Shown piece by piece: positions 1-11,599 of a stretch of 64,000 nt of DNA. Each line of letters opens with the position of its first letter. The stretch's first letter is position 1. The DNA is from Microglena sp. YARC (Eukaryota; Chlorophyta; Chlorophyceae; Chlamydomonadales; Chlamydomonadaceae), in contig CM039464.1 in assembly GCA_022414725.1 (NCBI GenBank), positions 38,649,420 to 38,713,419 of the forward strand, read 5' to 3'. Both the position numbers and the translations under genes were made by a program. The notes under the pieces are model-generated. The model ran no database searches. It was not told the DNA's origin and saw nothing but the letters and a program-made list of their open reading frames with translations.

Positions 1-590
1 GCCCTATCCTCTGCTCCTCTGAATGAGCAGATTCACGAGTCAAAGCCCCGAGCAGGTGGGTTGAGTGTGGTGTTGGGTGAGTTCGGTGTTGGGTCTGTTT
101 GGTGTTGAGGAGTTTGAGTGGTGTTGAGGAGTTTGAGTGGTGTTGAGGAGTTTGAGTGGTGTTGAGGAGTAGGGTGGGGGTTGGTTCAGGTATGCTAGTG
201 TGTGTGGGTGGGGTGGGGGTGGGGGGTCGTGGTGCTGGTTGTACTAGTTGCTAATAGTGGTGGTACTGGTAAGGGCGTGCCTGCTGTGGTTCTCTTTGAA
301 GGGGAGGGCAGAAGTAGCCCTGCCCTGTCCTCGGCTCCTCTCAATGACCATATGCATGTGTCAATGCCCTGACCTGGTGGGTTGGGTTGAGTGTGGTGTT
401 GGGTGAGTTTGGTGTTCAGTACGGTGTTGGGTGATTGTGGTGTTGAGGCGGTAAGGGTGGGGGAAGGTTTAGGTTATGCTAGTGTGGGTGTAAGTGGAAG
501 GGTAGTTGTCATGGTGGTGCTGCTTGTTGTGGTGGTGCTGCGAAGGGCGTACCTACTGTGACCACCCTAATGAAAGGGGAGTGCCATACA
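1..590. repeat. Two diverged copies of a ~315 bp G/T-rich repeat
   Basis: The opening ~300 bases and the block starting near 318 share the same order of motifs: a C/T-rich start, a short A-rich stretch, a CAGGTGGGTTGAGTG-like core and runs of TGGTGTTGGGTGAG. The first copy also carries about four tandem units of GTGTTGAGGAGTTTGAGTG between 100 and 165. No coding region is supported here. The left copy may continue beyond the window. Confidence 0.6.
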
Positions 591-1070
591 TCTTGCACGT
601 ACACCTAGCCCATTCACATTTTCCACACACATATACTGTACACCTAGCACATACACCTAGACCATACACCTAACCCCTCACCGCTTACCCAACCTCACAA
701 CACATCCCTTGACCCCTACATATCTTGAACCCAGCAAGCAATGCACATGCACTCAACTCACGTGGAGCCCAGCCTCCTCGCAATACCCCTCACACCCAGC
801 ATATACACCTAGCCCCTCACCTCTGCCCCCAACCTCACAGCACATCCCTTGACCCCTACATATATTGACCCCAGCAAGCAATGCACATGCACTCAACTCA
901 CTTGGAACCCAGCCTCCTCGCAATATCTCATACACCTAGACCATACACCTAGCCCCTCACAACTGCCCCCAACCTCACGACACATCCCTTGGCCCCTACA
1001 CATCTTGACCCCAGCACCTGCAGTCCACACCTCTGACCGGACTCACTTGGCAATACCCCTTACACCTAGC
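590..1070. repeat. Degenerate ~135 bp tandem repeat, C/A-rich
   Basis: About three copies share the order ACATCCCTTGACCCCTACAT, CCCAGCAAGCAATGCACATG, and CAGCCTCCTCGCAATA, near 700, 845 and 985. A further partial copy lies near 1265-1350. Short ACACCTAGCCC motifs separate the copies and expand into the 13 bp array that follows. Open frames here come from the repeat and are not credible genes. Confidence 0.6.
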
Positions 1071-2150
1071 CCATGCACCTAGCCCAGACACCTAGCCCAG
1101 ACACTTAGCCCAGACACCTAGCCCATGCACCTAGCCCAGACACCTAGCCCATGCACCTAGCCCAGACACCTAGATCAGACGCCTAGCCCAGACACCTAGA
1201 CCAGACACCTAGACCAGACGCCTAGTCCAGACACCTAGACCATGCATATAACACTGCCCCAACCTCACAACACATCACTTGACCCCTACATATATTGTCA
1301 CTTGCAGTCCACGCCTCTGACCGGACTCACGTGGAGCCCAGCCTCCAGGCAATACCCCTTTCACCTAGCCCACGCACCTAGCCCAGACACCTAGCCCAGA
1401 CACCTAGCCCATACACCTAGCCCATACACCTAGCCCATACACCTAGCCAATACACCCAGCCCATACACCTAGCCCATACACCTAGCCCATACACCTAGCC
1501 CATACACCTAGCCCATACACCTAGCCCATACACCTAGCCCATACACCTAGCCCATACACCCAGCCCATACACCTAGCCCATACACCTAGCCCATACACCT
1601 AGCCCATACACCTAGCCCATACACCTAGCCCACACACTCAGCACATACACCTAGCCCAGACACCTAGCCCACACACCTAGCCCAGACACCTAGCCCAGAC
1701 ACCTAGCCCACACACCTAGCCCAGACACCTAGCCCAGACACCTAGCCCACACACCTAGCCCAGACACCTAGCCCACACACCTAGCCCAGACACCTAGCCC
1801 AGACACCTAGCCCACACACCTAGCCCAGACACCTAGCCCACACACCTAGCCCACACACCTAGCCCAGACACCGAGCCCAGACACCGAGCCCACACACCTA
1901 GCCCAGACACCGAGCCCAGACACCTAGCCCACACACCTAGCCCAGACACCTAGCCCATACACCTAGCCCAGACACCTAGCCCAGACACCTAGCCCAGACA
2001 CCTAGCCCAGACACCCAGCCCATACACCTAGCCCATACACCTAGCCCATACACCCAGCCCATACACCTAGCCCATACACCTAGCCCATACACCCAGCCCA
2101 TACACCTAGCCCATACACCTAGCCCATACACCAAGCCCATACACCAAGCC
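1070..2150. repeat. 13 bp minisatellite (CACCTAGCCCATA / CACCTAGCCCAGA)
   Basis: Tandem copies of a 13 bp unit run through this interval, broken once around 1230-1370 by a copy of the longer upstream repeat. Two unit variants, with CATA or CAGA, are interspersed, and a few units carry CCGAGCC or CCCAGCC. Thirteen is not a multiple of three, so minus-strand frames read a 39 bp (13-residue) pseudo-peptide period. I treat these open frames as repeat by-products. Confidence 0.9.
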
Positions 2151-2279
2151 CCTGACGTCTTCCCCAATGTCACAGCACACCCTTGACCCCCACACATCTT
2201 GTCACCTGCAGTCCACACCTCTGACCGAACTCTACAGAAGGCACTCCTCATACAAATGGATTTGCAGAAGAAGCTGCAC

Positions 2280-2620
2280 GAACAGCTTGAGGTGGGTTTT
2301 TTTGTCGTTGCGCGGGATTTGTATTGCTTGAGACCACATGAGGCGAGTCTTGCTTTTGCGCAGATTTGTTTTTGCCACAGGCGAGTTTCTATTTGCGCTG
2401 GGTTTGTTTTTATTTCAGACTGTTTCAGGCGAGTTTTGTTTTTGCCCAGAATTCGCTTTTCTTTAGGCGAGTTTCGTCTTGGCGCGGGATTAGTTTTTGT
2501 TCCTGGCAAGTTTTGTTTTTGCGCGGAATTCGTTTTTTCTTGAGGCGGTTTTTTGTGTTTTGCGCAGAATTCACTATTGTTTGAGGCCAGTTTTGTTTGG
2601 CTTGTGCTGGATTGGGACTT
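2280..2620. repeat. Degenerate tandem repeat rich in GCGAGTTT and TTTTGCGC
   Basis: The motif GGCGAGTTTYGTTTTTGCGC recurs about eight times with spacing of roughly 30-50 bases and much divergence. The region is T/G-rich. No protein similarity was recognised in the plus-strand frames spanning it. Confidence 0.5.
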
Positions 2621-2699
2621 GTTTTTGCTTGTACTTACTTTTTCTATAGGTGGGAGTACTGCTTTGCTTTGCTTGAGGCGAGCACTGTGCTTGGGTTGA

Positions 2700-2724
2700 G
2701 GGGGGGGGGGGGGGGGGGGGGGGG
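2700..2724 (+). repeat. Homopolymer G tract (~25 nt)
   Basis: An uninterrupted run of about 25 G follows GGGTTGAG. It is one of seven long G or C runs in the window. Such runs can form G-quadruplexes and are hard to sequence, so the exact length is uncertain. Confidence 0.8.
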
Positions 2725-3430
2725 TATTTTTAGCAAATTTGCTTGAGACTTTCGTATTTTTTGCTTGGGATGCGGATGATGTATTTGTTCAGTTGTTTCT
2801 GTTTAATGATAGCTCGGTCTGCCAGGCTGTTATTCTAATACAGTAATATCACATGGGTTGGTTTGTCAAGTACAACATATTTGATGTGCATCGTACAATA
2901 TATAATTCCAGACCAACCTATCATTCTTATCATGCACTCTATTCCGTCAGGGATTTTTATTTCCGCTATATATAGCGATCGATAGTTCTGACCCTTTTTA
3001 GCAAAACATATCGCTATGAAAAGGCAAAACAAAAAAAGTTTTTATTTATTCTTGCCCTCAATTACCCTAAAAAGCTATAAAAAGCTACAGAAAGCACTAA
3101 AACGCTGTCCCTGGAGGAGCCCTGAAACCATAAAGCTAGAAGAAACCCACTTTCAGATTTGAAACAATAATCGCTGTATTCCGTGTGATATATCTTCCGA
3201 TATAATGGTTCAATAGTTCTGGGTAGCAGTACAATATGTATGGGTAGCAGTACAGTATTGACAACCTTACAACTTGTGCCAATAGTGTATGTATGCTTGT
3301 GCTCTTGCTCCAGTACACATGTGCCAGAAGCTTGCTCCTGCTCGTGTGCATGTACCAATACCACCTGTGCCAAAAGTGTGCTTGTGCTCATGTGCCAGAA
3401 GCTAAGCCAAACCCTACCCTGCATTCACTC
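2725..3430. other. Non-coding stretch without recognised features
   Basis: A/T-richer sequence with short open frames on both strands but no recognisable protein motif. The last 150 bases begin to show the CTTGCTCCTGCTCGTG motif that becomes repetitive after 3700. Confidence 0.4.
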
Positions 3431-3561
3431 AGACCCAGCGGCAGATGCAGATTAGTCTGGAGGGCTACGCCTGCTTCATCGCATCCCTTATGAGAAACTC
3501 GATTGTTGCCAGCTGTGACCACGAGCTTGCCCATGCTTTCCTCATGGCGTAATACCACATG

Positions 3562-3698
3562 CCTGACCGCGATGAAGCCCGACACGTCAGCCAACGGTCT
3601 CGTAACTAACTCGCTTCCGTTGTCACCTGTCGCTGTCGCTCCCTCGCGATCACTCTCCGCCATTTTTAGCGTCGCAGGCGACGCTGCATCGAACTTGT
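3562..3698 (+). mobile_element. 5'-truncated copy of the ~180 bp retroposon-like element
   Basis: This stretch matches the 3' part of the element at 40038-40217: ACACGTCAGCCAACGGTCTC, ACTCGCTTCC, CTCCCTCGCGATCACTCTCC and the terminal hairpin GCGTCGCAGGCGACGC. It is flanked by near-identical direct copies of CCTCATGGCGTRAYACCACATG (about 3539-3560 and 3700-3721), as expected of a target-site duplication. The missing 5' half suggests truncation during target-primed insertion. Confidence 0.6.
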
Positions 3699-3699
3699 C

Positions 3700-5110
3700 C
3701 TCATGGCGTGACACCACATGTGGAAAAGCTAAGCCAACCCCTACTCTGCCTTCACTCAGACCCAGAAGCAGATGCAGATTAGTCTGGTAGGCCACGCCCA
3801 CTACAATGTATCCCTCATGGGAAACCCCACATGTTCCACACGCTTGCTCCTACTCGAGTGCTCGTACCAATACCTTATTTACCAACCCCACAAATGCCAG
3901 AAGCTAAACCAATCCCTACCCTGCCTTCACTCAGACCCAGAGGCAGATGCAGATTAGTCTGGAGAGCCACGCCCACTACATCGCATCCCTCATGGGAAAC
4001 CCCACATGTTCCACACGCTTGCTCCTACTCGAGTGCACGTACCAATACCTTATTTACTAACCCCACAAATGCCAGAAGCTAACCCAATCCCTACCCTGCC
4101 TTCACACAGACCCAGAGGCAGATGCAGATTAGTCTGGAGAGCCACGCCCACTACATCGCATCCCTCATGGGAAACCCCACATGTTCCACACGCTTGCTCC
4201 TACTCGAGTGCACGTACCAATACCTTATTTACTAACCCCACAAATGCCAGAAGCTAACCCAATCCCTACCCTGCCTTCACACAGACCCAGAGGCAGATGC
4301 AGATTAGTCTGGAGAGCCACGCCCACTACATCGCATCCCTCATGGGAAACCTCACATGTGCCACACGCGTGCTCATGCTCGTGCTCGTGTGCATGTACCA
4401 CATGTACCAGAAATATATGTCTGCTCCTGCTTGTGCTCATGTACAAACCCCACATGTACCAGAAATATATGTCTGCTCCTGCTTGTGCTCATGTACAAAC
4501 CCCACATGTACCATAAATATGTTTCTGCTCCTGCTTGTGCTCATGTACAAACCCCACATGTACCAGAAATATGTGTCTGCTCCTGCTTGTGCTCATGTAC
4601 AAACCCCACATGTACCAGAAATATATGTCTGCTCCTGCTCGTGCTCATGTACAAATCCCACATGTGCCAGAAGCTGAGCTAAGCCAACCCCTGCCCTGCC
4701 TTCACACAGACCCAGAGGCAGATGCAGATTAGTGCCATGGAGGCTAAAGTGCATCCCTTGTTGGCCACCCCACATGTGCCACACGCTTGCTCATGCTTGT
4801 GTGCTTGCACCACATGTACCAGAAGTATACTTCTGCTCCTGCTCGTGCTCATGTACAAAACCCACATGTGCCAGAAGCTGAGCTAAGTCAACCCCTGCCC
4901 TGCATTCACACAGACCCAGAGGCAGATGCAGCTAAGTCTGGAGGGCCACGCCTGCTACATCGTATCCCTCGTGAGAAACTCGACGCCGGTTGCCAGAAGC
5001 TAACCCAACCCCTACCCTGCATTCACACAGACCCAGCGGCAGATGCAGATTAGTCTGGAGGGCCACGCCCGCTACATCGCATCCCTCATGGGGAACCCGA
5101 CGTCTGTTGC
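3700..5110. repeat. 175 bp tandem repeat with a nested 54 bp array
   Basis: Units of 175 bp repeat from about 3725 to 4370. Each contains CAGACCCAGAGGCAGATGCA, GGCCACGCCCACTACATCGC, a CCCCACATGTTCCACACGC segment and a TACCTTATTTACTAACCCC segment. Less regular units continue to about 5110. Plus-strand frames carry repeated peptides but no known domain, and the unit is not a multiple of three. Confidence 0.85.
4395..4680. repeat. 54 bp tandem array nested in the 175 bp repeat
   Basis: About five copies of a 54 bp unit (CCAGAAATATATGTCTGCTC followed by CTGCTTGTGCTCATGTACAA and ACCCCACATGTA) interrupt the larger repeat. Because 54 is divisible by three, a Cys-rich 18-residue peptide repeats in frame. 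I see this as local expansion rather than a gene. Confidence 0.8.
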
Positions 5111-6002
5111 CAGCTGTGACCACGAGGACTCCTCCGTGCACTCTGGCGAACATGATGACAAGGGAGAGCCCTCTGAGACAACACCACTAAGTGGCATGCC
5201 CAGCAAGTGACCTGGCTCACGATTAGGGTTGGGAAGCAAATATACATTTGGGGGTTACATTCCCCAAATCGTATATTTATATGATGTATATCTATGACGT
5301 ATATCTATATGTCGGTTTCGCGTATTTATACGACGTTTATTTAAATGTCGTACAGGTATGGAAACATATGCTGATTAATTGCTCTCCTGTCGAGGGAACT
5401 TTTACACGGGTGTAAAGGTATTGCCGGGTTAATTTCATTGGCGATACAAATCAACTCTTTGAATAAGAAAAATCCGAATTATCGTTGTGCAAATCTTAGA
5501 AAACGAAATCACGACCAGAAAGCGCTGCCCATCTAAGGAAGCCATTCAAAACCAGCTGCTCCGGTATATTACGAAACAACTTTTTGTCCATGTTCACACG
5601 ACACTAGGCTTGCATATATATATATATATTTAATTTTTACTTGGTTTTTCAGCCAACTCTGGGCTGCTCACCGTCTTCCAATTCCCAGCCCCCCCCCCCC
5701 CCCCCCCCGTGCGATACCCACGGAAACCAGGGGACATGCTATGCAGATTAGACAGTTTAAAGACTCGTCCATGTCACAAGGCTTGCACCAGCAATCCTCC
5801 AAGCCCACACCTGCACTAGGTCAATGTTACTCATCTAGGCCTGTGGCATCCAAGGCCACCTCCTCGTCAGGGTAGAATCTGTTGGCAAGGTAAAAGAACT
5901 GGACTACTAAAATGAAAATGAAAGCATTACATAGAATTTCCCTCGAAATTTCCAGTCAAAAAGAGAAGGACCTACTTAACAACTAAATGCAGCATGGCAC
6001 AA
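5111..6002. other. Non-coding; A/T palindromic stretch and C tract
   Basis: No gene recognised. The interval 5230-5360 is A/T-rich with repeated TATATCTATGACGTATATC-like segments and begins with TTAGGGTTGGGAAGC, possibly the end of another small inverted-repeat element. A TA dinucleotide run lies near 5616-5630 and a C run of about 18 at 5691-5708. CAGCCAACTCTGGGCTGCTC near 5650 recurs diverged near 9403. Confidence 0.4.
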
Positions 6003-6140
6003 TTTTTTTTTTTTTTTTAGTTGTGAAAGGACTTTCACCCCAGGAGGTGGGTCTCCCGACACAAACCAGCAACACAGAGGATTCAGTTTGAATGGTGGCG
6101 CCACTCCTACAATATGCTAAGTAGGCGCACTTAGGGTTGG
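6003..6140 (-). mobile_element. SINE-like element with A-rich tail (copy 1)
   Basis: Read on the minus strand, the element starts CCAACCCTAAGTGCGCCTAC, carries an ATTCGAACTGAATCC segment resembling a tRNA T-arm/B-box, and ends TCCTTTCACAACT followed by an A run (the T run at 6003-6019 on the plus strand). The same ~125 bp unit occurs at 38511-38637 and, more diverged, at 57141-57250, with fragments near 27650-27705 and 34435-34760. No clear target-site duplication was found. Confidence 0.6.
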
Positions 6141-6179
6141 TGAGAGATACCAACCCACGACCAAACGAAAATGGACCAT

Positions 6180-7120
6180 TTACTTGGTGGTTATGTACGT
6201 CATCTTCTTTCCCCTGTCAAAGGAGACGTTAGACCTCATCAAGGCCCGTGGCATCCAAGGCCACCTTGTCAGAGTAGACTGAGTGATCAGGGTCAGACTT
6301 AGATGCTACATACATCATCTAATATCCCCTGTCAAAGGAGATGTTACACCTCAGCAAGGCTGGTGGCATCCATGGCCTCGTTAGAGTAGACTTACCAGGT
6401 TCAAAGTTTGCGGCTATGTAGATCATAAATAAATGGTTTGCTTATTCCAAGGCGGGAGGTTGAGGGGGCCAGCCTGTTTGCTTGCACTGGAACCGACCTG
6501 TTCGCTTGCACTAGGGTCAACCTGTTCGCTTGCACTAGGGCCGACCTGTTCGCTTGCACTAGGGCCGACCTGTTCGCTTGCACTAGGGTCAACCTGTTCG
6601 CTTGCACTAGGGCCGACCTGTTCGCTTGCACTAGGGCCGACCTGTTCGCTTGCACTAGGGCCGACCTGTTTGCTTGCACTAGGGTCAACCTGTTCGCTTG
6701 CACTAGGGCCGACCTGTTCGCTTGCACTAGGGCCGACCTGTTTGCTTGCACTAGGGTCAATCTGTTCGCTTGCACTAGGGCCGACCTGTTCGCTTGCACT
6801 AGGGTCAACCTGTTCGCTTGCACTAGGGCCGACCTGTTCGCTTGCACTAGGGCCGACCTGTTCGCTTGCACTAGGGCCGACCTGTTCGCTTGCACTAGGG
6901 CCGACCTGTTCGCTTGCACTAGGGCCGACCTGTTCGCTTGCACTAGGGCCGACCTGTTCGGTTGCACTAGGGTCGACCTGTTCGCTTGCACTAGGGCTGA
7001 CCTGTTTGCTTGCACTGAGGCCAAGCACCAATATGTAGATCATCTGATCTCCCCTGTCAAAGGAGAGGTTAGACCTCGGCTTGGTGTACTTCTGCCCGCA
7101 CTTAGGACCACATCCTGGTA
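6180..7120. repeat. 24 bp minisatellite flanked by three copies of a ~100 bp repeat
   Basis: Between about 6480 and 7020 a 24 bp unit (CGACCTGTTCGCTTGCACTA plus GGGC or GGGT) repeats about 22 times. Flanking sequences at 6226, 6328 and 7050 share CCCCTGTCAAAGGAGA and a GTTAGACCTC segment, so the array lies inside an older duplicated unit. Because 24 is a multiple of three and the unit lacks stops, long open frames exist in several frames on both strands. None has flanking coding character. Confidence 0.9.
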
Positions 7121-7534
7121 GGTGCACAGCTTGGTGTACATCCGCCTGCTTTTGTGTGTTTGTCTGTATGTGTGTGCATGTTCAATCCGTGTTTCAGGCC
7201 AAATAGGTAAAGCTTTGGTGTGTATAGAATTAAATGATCACTGTAGTACGAACTCAGGGCGTCCGTCGGCAAAACGATTGTTTGGGGATCAGTTCATCAA
7301 TGCTTCCTCTCTTTAAGCCCTTCCTATCACGGTTGGGCAAGTCCCTTTAGCCTACTTGGCCTACCCCTGGAAGACAGACCATACATTTTCATACACCGTA
7401 TGTACATACGTTTCCAGAAAACATATGCCATGTAAATGTACGTATGTCCTTCAAACGTATTACATAAGGGCATATGTTTGCCCAACCCTAATCATGATGT
7501 GGTGTAGGACTGCTAGAGCTCCTGGTGCCTGGTG
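7121..7534. other. Non-coding between repeat blocks
   Basis: No gene recognised. The part 7330-7495 has GTTGGGCAAGTCC near its left end and CCCAACCCTAATC at its right, with several TACGTAT/ATACGTA palindromic motifs. It may be an old inverted-repeat element. Confidence 0.35.
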
Positions 7535-7692
7535 TGTGTGGAACGGCAACATGATATCATGTCATCATATGATGCCGTCAGTCTGACTAGACTAAAGTTA
7601 CCATTATATACAACATCATATGATGCAGTTTGTATGATATTAAATGCTACCATACTCGCCTTTGGTCCACATCATTTGAATTGCCGGTCCGT
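7535..7692 (-). mobile_element. Degenerate TAGGGAA-type MITE (ATATGATATCAT family)
   Basis: This is an inverted, diverged copy of the element at 29664-29881. Both contain GACTAGACTAAAGTTACCAT or its complement, CATCATATGATGC palindromes, and a GGAACGGCA terminal motif. Its ends are worn and no target duplication is visible. Confidence 0.5.
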
Positions 7693-7929
7693 ACTGGTGT
7701 ATTTGCACAAATGAGGAGCTAAGGTGTTCTGCGGCCATGTGAATACCACACCGTCAGGGGTGACAGTTTAAAAACTTGTCCGGGTCACCCATCTACCTAA
7801 GTAGACAGCCTAGTGCTGTGAACATAGTTCCACTTTTGTTATAAGGGACACTATCGCAGCATGAATGTTTGTTACAGTCCAGGGGTGCTCGCACAAATGG
7901 GGACGCCAAGACGTTATGCGTAGGATGTT

Positions 7930-8117
7930 TTGCCTTTTTTAGCAGCTTCTAGGCAGCTCCGTGAGCCAACCACTGGGCTAGACCAACCTATTTCAGTACT
8001 AGTTCTGGAAAGCTGATTGTAGCAGCTTGAAGGTGCACTAAGTCGTACCAGTTTTGGTTGAATAGCCAGCCAGAGGAGCTGCCTTTGCTGTTGCTCGTAG
8101 CCGAAAAGAAAAAACTA
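7930..8117. mobile_element. MITE with AGCAGCTTCTAGGCAGCTCC terminal inverted repeats
   Basis: The left end carries AGCAGCTTCTAGGCAGCTCC and the right end the matching GGAGCTGCCTTTGCTGTTGC, separated by about 130 bases. This is a diverged copy of the family best preserved at 34848-35044 and 42366-42568. There is no coding capacity, so it must depend on a transposase elsewhere. Confidence 0.6.
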
Positions 8118-8254
8118 TAGTTCTGCAGTGAGGTACAGGACTGCAAGAGCTCCTGGTGCCTGGTGTGTGCCTAGTGTGTGAGTGGTGCGTGCCTGGTGTG
8201 TGCCTAGTGTGTTGTGCGTGCCTGGTGTGTGCGTGGCGCGTGCCTGGTGCGTGA

Positions 8255-9395
8255 TGTGTGAATAGATTGGATTGTTACATACCAACATGGCAGCAGCTTG
8301 CCAACCTGGCAGAAGCATGCAGGATTGAATTGTTGCATGCCAACCTGGCAGCAGCATGCAAGATTGGATTGTTACATACCAACCTTGAAACAGCATGTAG
8401 GATTGTATTGTTACATACCAACCTGGCAGCAGCATGTAGGATTGTATTGTTACATGCCAACCTGGCAGCAGCATGCAGGATTAGATTGTTACATGCCAAC
8501 CTTGCAGCAGCATGCAGGATTAGATTGTTACATGCCAACCTGGCAGCAGCATGCAGGATTGGATTGTTACATGCCAACCTGGCAGCAGCATGCAGGTTTG
8601 GATTGTTTATACCAACCTTGAAACAGCATGTAGGATTGTATTGTTACATGCCAACCTGGCAGCAGCATGCAGGATTGGATTGTTACATGCCAACCTGGCA
8701 GCAGCATGCAGGATTGGATTGTTACATGCCAACCTGGCAGCAGCATGCAGGATTGTATTGTTACATGCCAACCTGGCAGCAGCATGCAGGATTGGATTGT
8801 TACATGCCAACCTGGCAGCTGCGTGCAGGATTGGATTGTTACATGCCAACCTGGCAGCAGCATGCAGGATTGGATTGTATTGTTACATGCCAACCTGGCA
8901 GCAGCATGCAGGATTGTATTGTTACATGCCAACCTGGCAGCAGCATGCAGGATTGTATTGTTACATGCCAACCTGGCAGCAGCATGCAGGATTGTATTGT
9001 TACATGCCAACCTGGCAGCAGCATGCAGGATTGTATTGTTACATGCCAACCTGGCAGCAGCATGCAGGATTGGATTGTTACATGCCAACCTGGCAGCAGC
9101 ATGCAGGATTGGATTGTTACATGCCAACCTGGCAGCAGCATGCAGGATTGGATTGTTACATGCCAACCTGGCAGCAGCATGCAGGATTGGATTGTTACAT
9201 GCCAACCTGGCAGCAGCATGCAGGATTGGATTGTTACATGCCAACCTGGCAGCAGCATGCAGGATTGGATTGTTACATGCCAACCTGGCAGCTGCGTGTA
9301 GGATTGTATTGTTACATGCCAACCTGGCAGCAGCATGCAGGATTGGATTGTTACATGCCAACCTGGCAGCAGCATGCAGGATTGGATAGTTACAT
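8255..9395. repeat. 39 bp minisatellite (~29 units)
   Basis: A 39 bp unit (GGATTGGATTGTTACATGCC followed by AACCTGGCAGCAGCATGCA) repeats almost perfectly, with GGATTGTATT and GGATTAGATT variants and a few units having GCTGCGTGCA. Units of 39 bp keep all frames open, giving several 13-residue repeated pseudo-peptides on both strands. No start context or domain supports translation. A lone diverged unit lies at 27600-27648. Confidence 0.92.
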
Positions 9396-11319
9396 GGTTT
9401 TACAGCCAAATTTGGGCTGCTCAGCGTATTCCAATACCAAGTCCCCCGAGCGATAACTAAGGATCATACTAAGAGGATAAGACAGAGACAAGACAAGTGC
9501 AGTAAATCTAAGAAGATTGTGATCACTGTATCAATGGAGAACGGTGACTATAGCTAGCTCCGGCTTACGCTATGGTGTCCTTAACTTCACGTCCTGTGAG
9601 TAACGGTTCTACACGGATGTAACAATTTCATTTTCAATATCAATGGAGAACACCAAGTGGTTTAGAACCCATGACGGGTTATATTACATGGTCTACGAGC
9701 CTTGAGGCTGCCCACCTTCTGCAGTGCGGCACATAAAATAATAGTAATTCCTTACATTTGCTCTATCATGCGAATAGCAATATGTATATAGATCATAGCT
9801 TTCATTTTTAGCTACGAGCAGCAGCTCTCTGAACTAGTCAATGGGCTTAGTCCCAAGATTTCAATTTCACTGGAAACATAATTCTGCCAGTCTCAAGTTA
9901 CACTATGGTGCCGTAGGTTCCACTGGGTACCGGTACTTGGGCATGTAAAATGTATCAAACTACCGGTAATAAACAATCTATCAAACTCTAAGCATGATTC
10001 TGCCAGTCTCAAGATGCACTACAGTGCCGTAGGTTCCACTGAGTCCTGGTACTTGGGCATGTAAAATGTGTCAAACTAATAAACAATCTATCAAACTCCA
10101 ATAACTCCAACTCAAATAAATGTTGCATACATATTGCATTAATATGGATAAACAGTGCATACATATTGTTTAAATAGTGCATAAATGTTGCATACATATT
10201 GCATTAGTATCAAACTACCGGTAATAAACAATCTATCAAACTCTAGGCATTCCTATCAGATTCTGATCAAAAGTTTTTCACACTTTTCCAGATCCGCATT
10301 TTTGTCTTCGAATGTTGCATTTCCTCCGGATGGGCCGCAATTGTTTTACAAGGCCAACTAGACGTGTTTGTAAGGCCCAATTCCGATAGTATAACCGTTC
10401 CATTGAGCTCTCAATCGCACGAAATCATTATAATGGAAAGGACTTGACCACATCCTCAACATGAATCATGAGTAGCCGAGTAGGGTGCGGGAAATATATA
10501 TGCATGGCCCCAACCGATAGATCTACAAATAGCAATATATATGGTATATCACTACATCAAGGAGGCCTCTGAAAAATCTGGGACTTGTTTTACATGTAGG
10601 CCGCATCATATTAAGGTGCCATGTGCCTGAAAAAGTTCATTCGTCACTTGTGAAGCTCGCTTCCGGCGTGGTCAAATACTAAACTGTCACGATATAGCCT
10701 CCATACCAACCCATCATCACCATCATTTGCAATTCAGCATACATCTGATCAGATGGTCGACTTGCTCATACCACCGCTTACAACACAATGTGACTCCAAT
10801 TAAGGCATGAACCAGACTTCCAGAGGTTCCCAGTTTCTCACAGCATGGGTTTGGACTTAGAACTGATCAGGGCCAAGAAATAAAGGGCTCGAGAAGACCT
10901 AAGGGGAATACTCGTTAGACACGGTTAAACCCAAAGGATTTGAACACTTAAGGAAACTACACAACCACCGACTCAGCCCCCCACCCCACCCCCCGTCGGC
11001 AAAACGATTGTTTGGGGTTCAGTTCATCAATGCCTTTTATTTTTAGCCCTTCCAATCACGGTTGAGACTGTGGTATGTACAACATATTTTGAAACGATAA
11101 GTCAACTGACTAAGCAATTAGCGGGTTCATAGACTCATAGTTCAAGTTGGACACAAGAGCACCGCCCCTAACTGGAGCTACTAAGCATAGGGGCCTTAGT
11201 TAAACTTGGGTGGAGACCAGAGAACTGCCCACAAGTTGAGCAAGTAAGCATAGACTGGGGTCCAAGTAAGATTTTGATGGAGGCAAGAGAACTGCACTGT
11301 TTCTTGTGTTCCATATAGT
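9396..11319. other. Non-coding, no gene recognised
   Basis: The stretch has no supported coding region. A short repeat (TAAACAATCTATCAAACTC) occurs three times between 9970 and 10245, two copies with a preceding CTACCGGTAA. The part 9805-9900 resembles one end of the AGCAGCTTCTAGG family. TCGGCAAAACGATTGTTTGG near 10995 also occurs at 7266. Confidence 0.35.
9537..9655 (+). repeat. Dispersed repeat, inverted copy at 33690-33815
   Basis: ACTATAGCTAGCTCCGGCTT, CTTAACTTCACGTCCTGTGA and TAACAATTTCATTTTCAAT appear here and, reverse-complemented and in matching order, near 33700-33800. A weaker third relative may lie near 5385-5450. Its nature is unknown; it is probably an old transposon fragment. 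Confidence 0.55.
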
Positions 11320-11490
11320 AGCTTTAAGGCAGATCCCTTTACCCGTCCTCAAGATCAACCAGAAGCTAGGTAGTGCGCCTGAAAGCTGATATGACAGTCA
11401 CTCCAATGCAGCAGAAGAATGTGGGCTTGACCCAGCGGCTGGCTGATGGAGCTGACTGGAAGCTGCCATGAGTAGCAAAAAATGAAACAG
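11320..11490. mobile_element. Diverged MITE, second AGCAGCTTC subfamily
   Basis: TAGTAGCTTTAAGGCAGATCC at the left and GGAGCTGACTGGAAGCTGCC at the right form an imperfect inverted repeat around about 120 bases. The interior shares AGCTGATATGACAGTCACTC with related copies at 53960-54135 and 59050-59225. Confidence 0.5.
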
Positions 11491-11599
11491 TGTAGAGCTG
11501 CCCGCGAACTGAGCAAGCTATTGGCGGGGTAGTTTTTCTAGTTGGAGATCTGAGAACTGCCCTCAAGTTGACTTATTAAGCATACGCAGGGGTCTAAGT

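Noticed and set aside
8255..9395. CRISPR-like array
   Set aside because: Units are contiguous 39 bp repeats with no unique spacers, and the sequence is eukaryotic.
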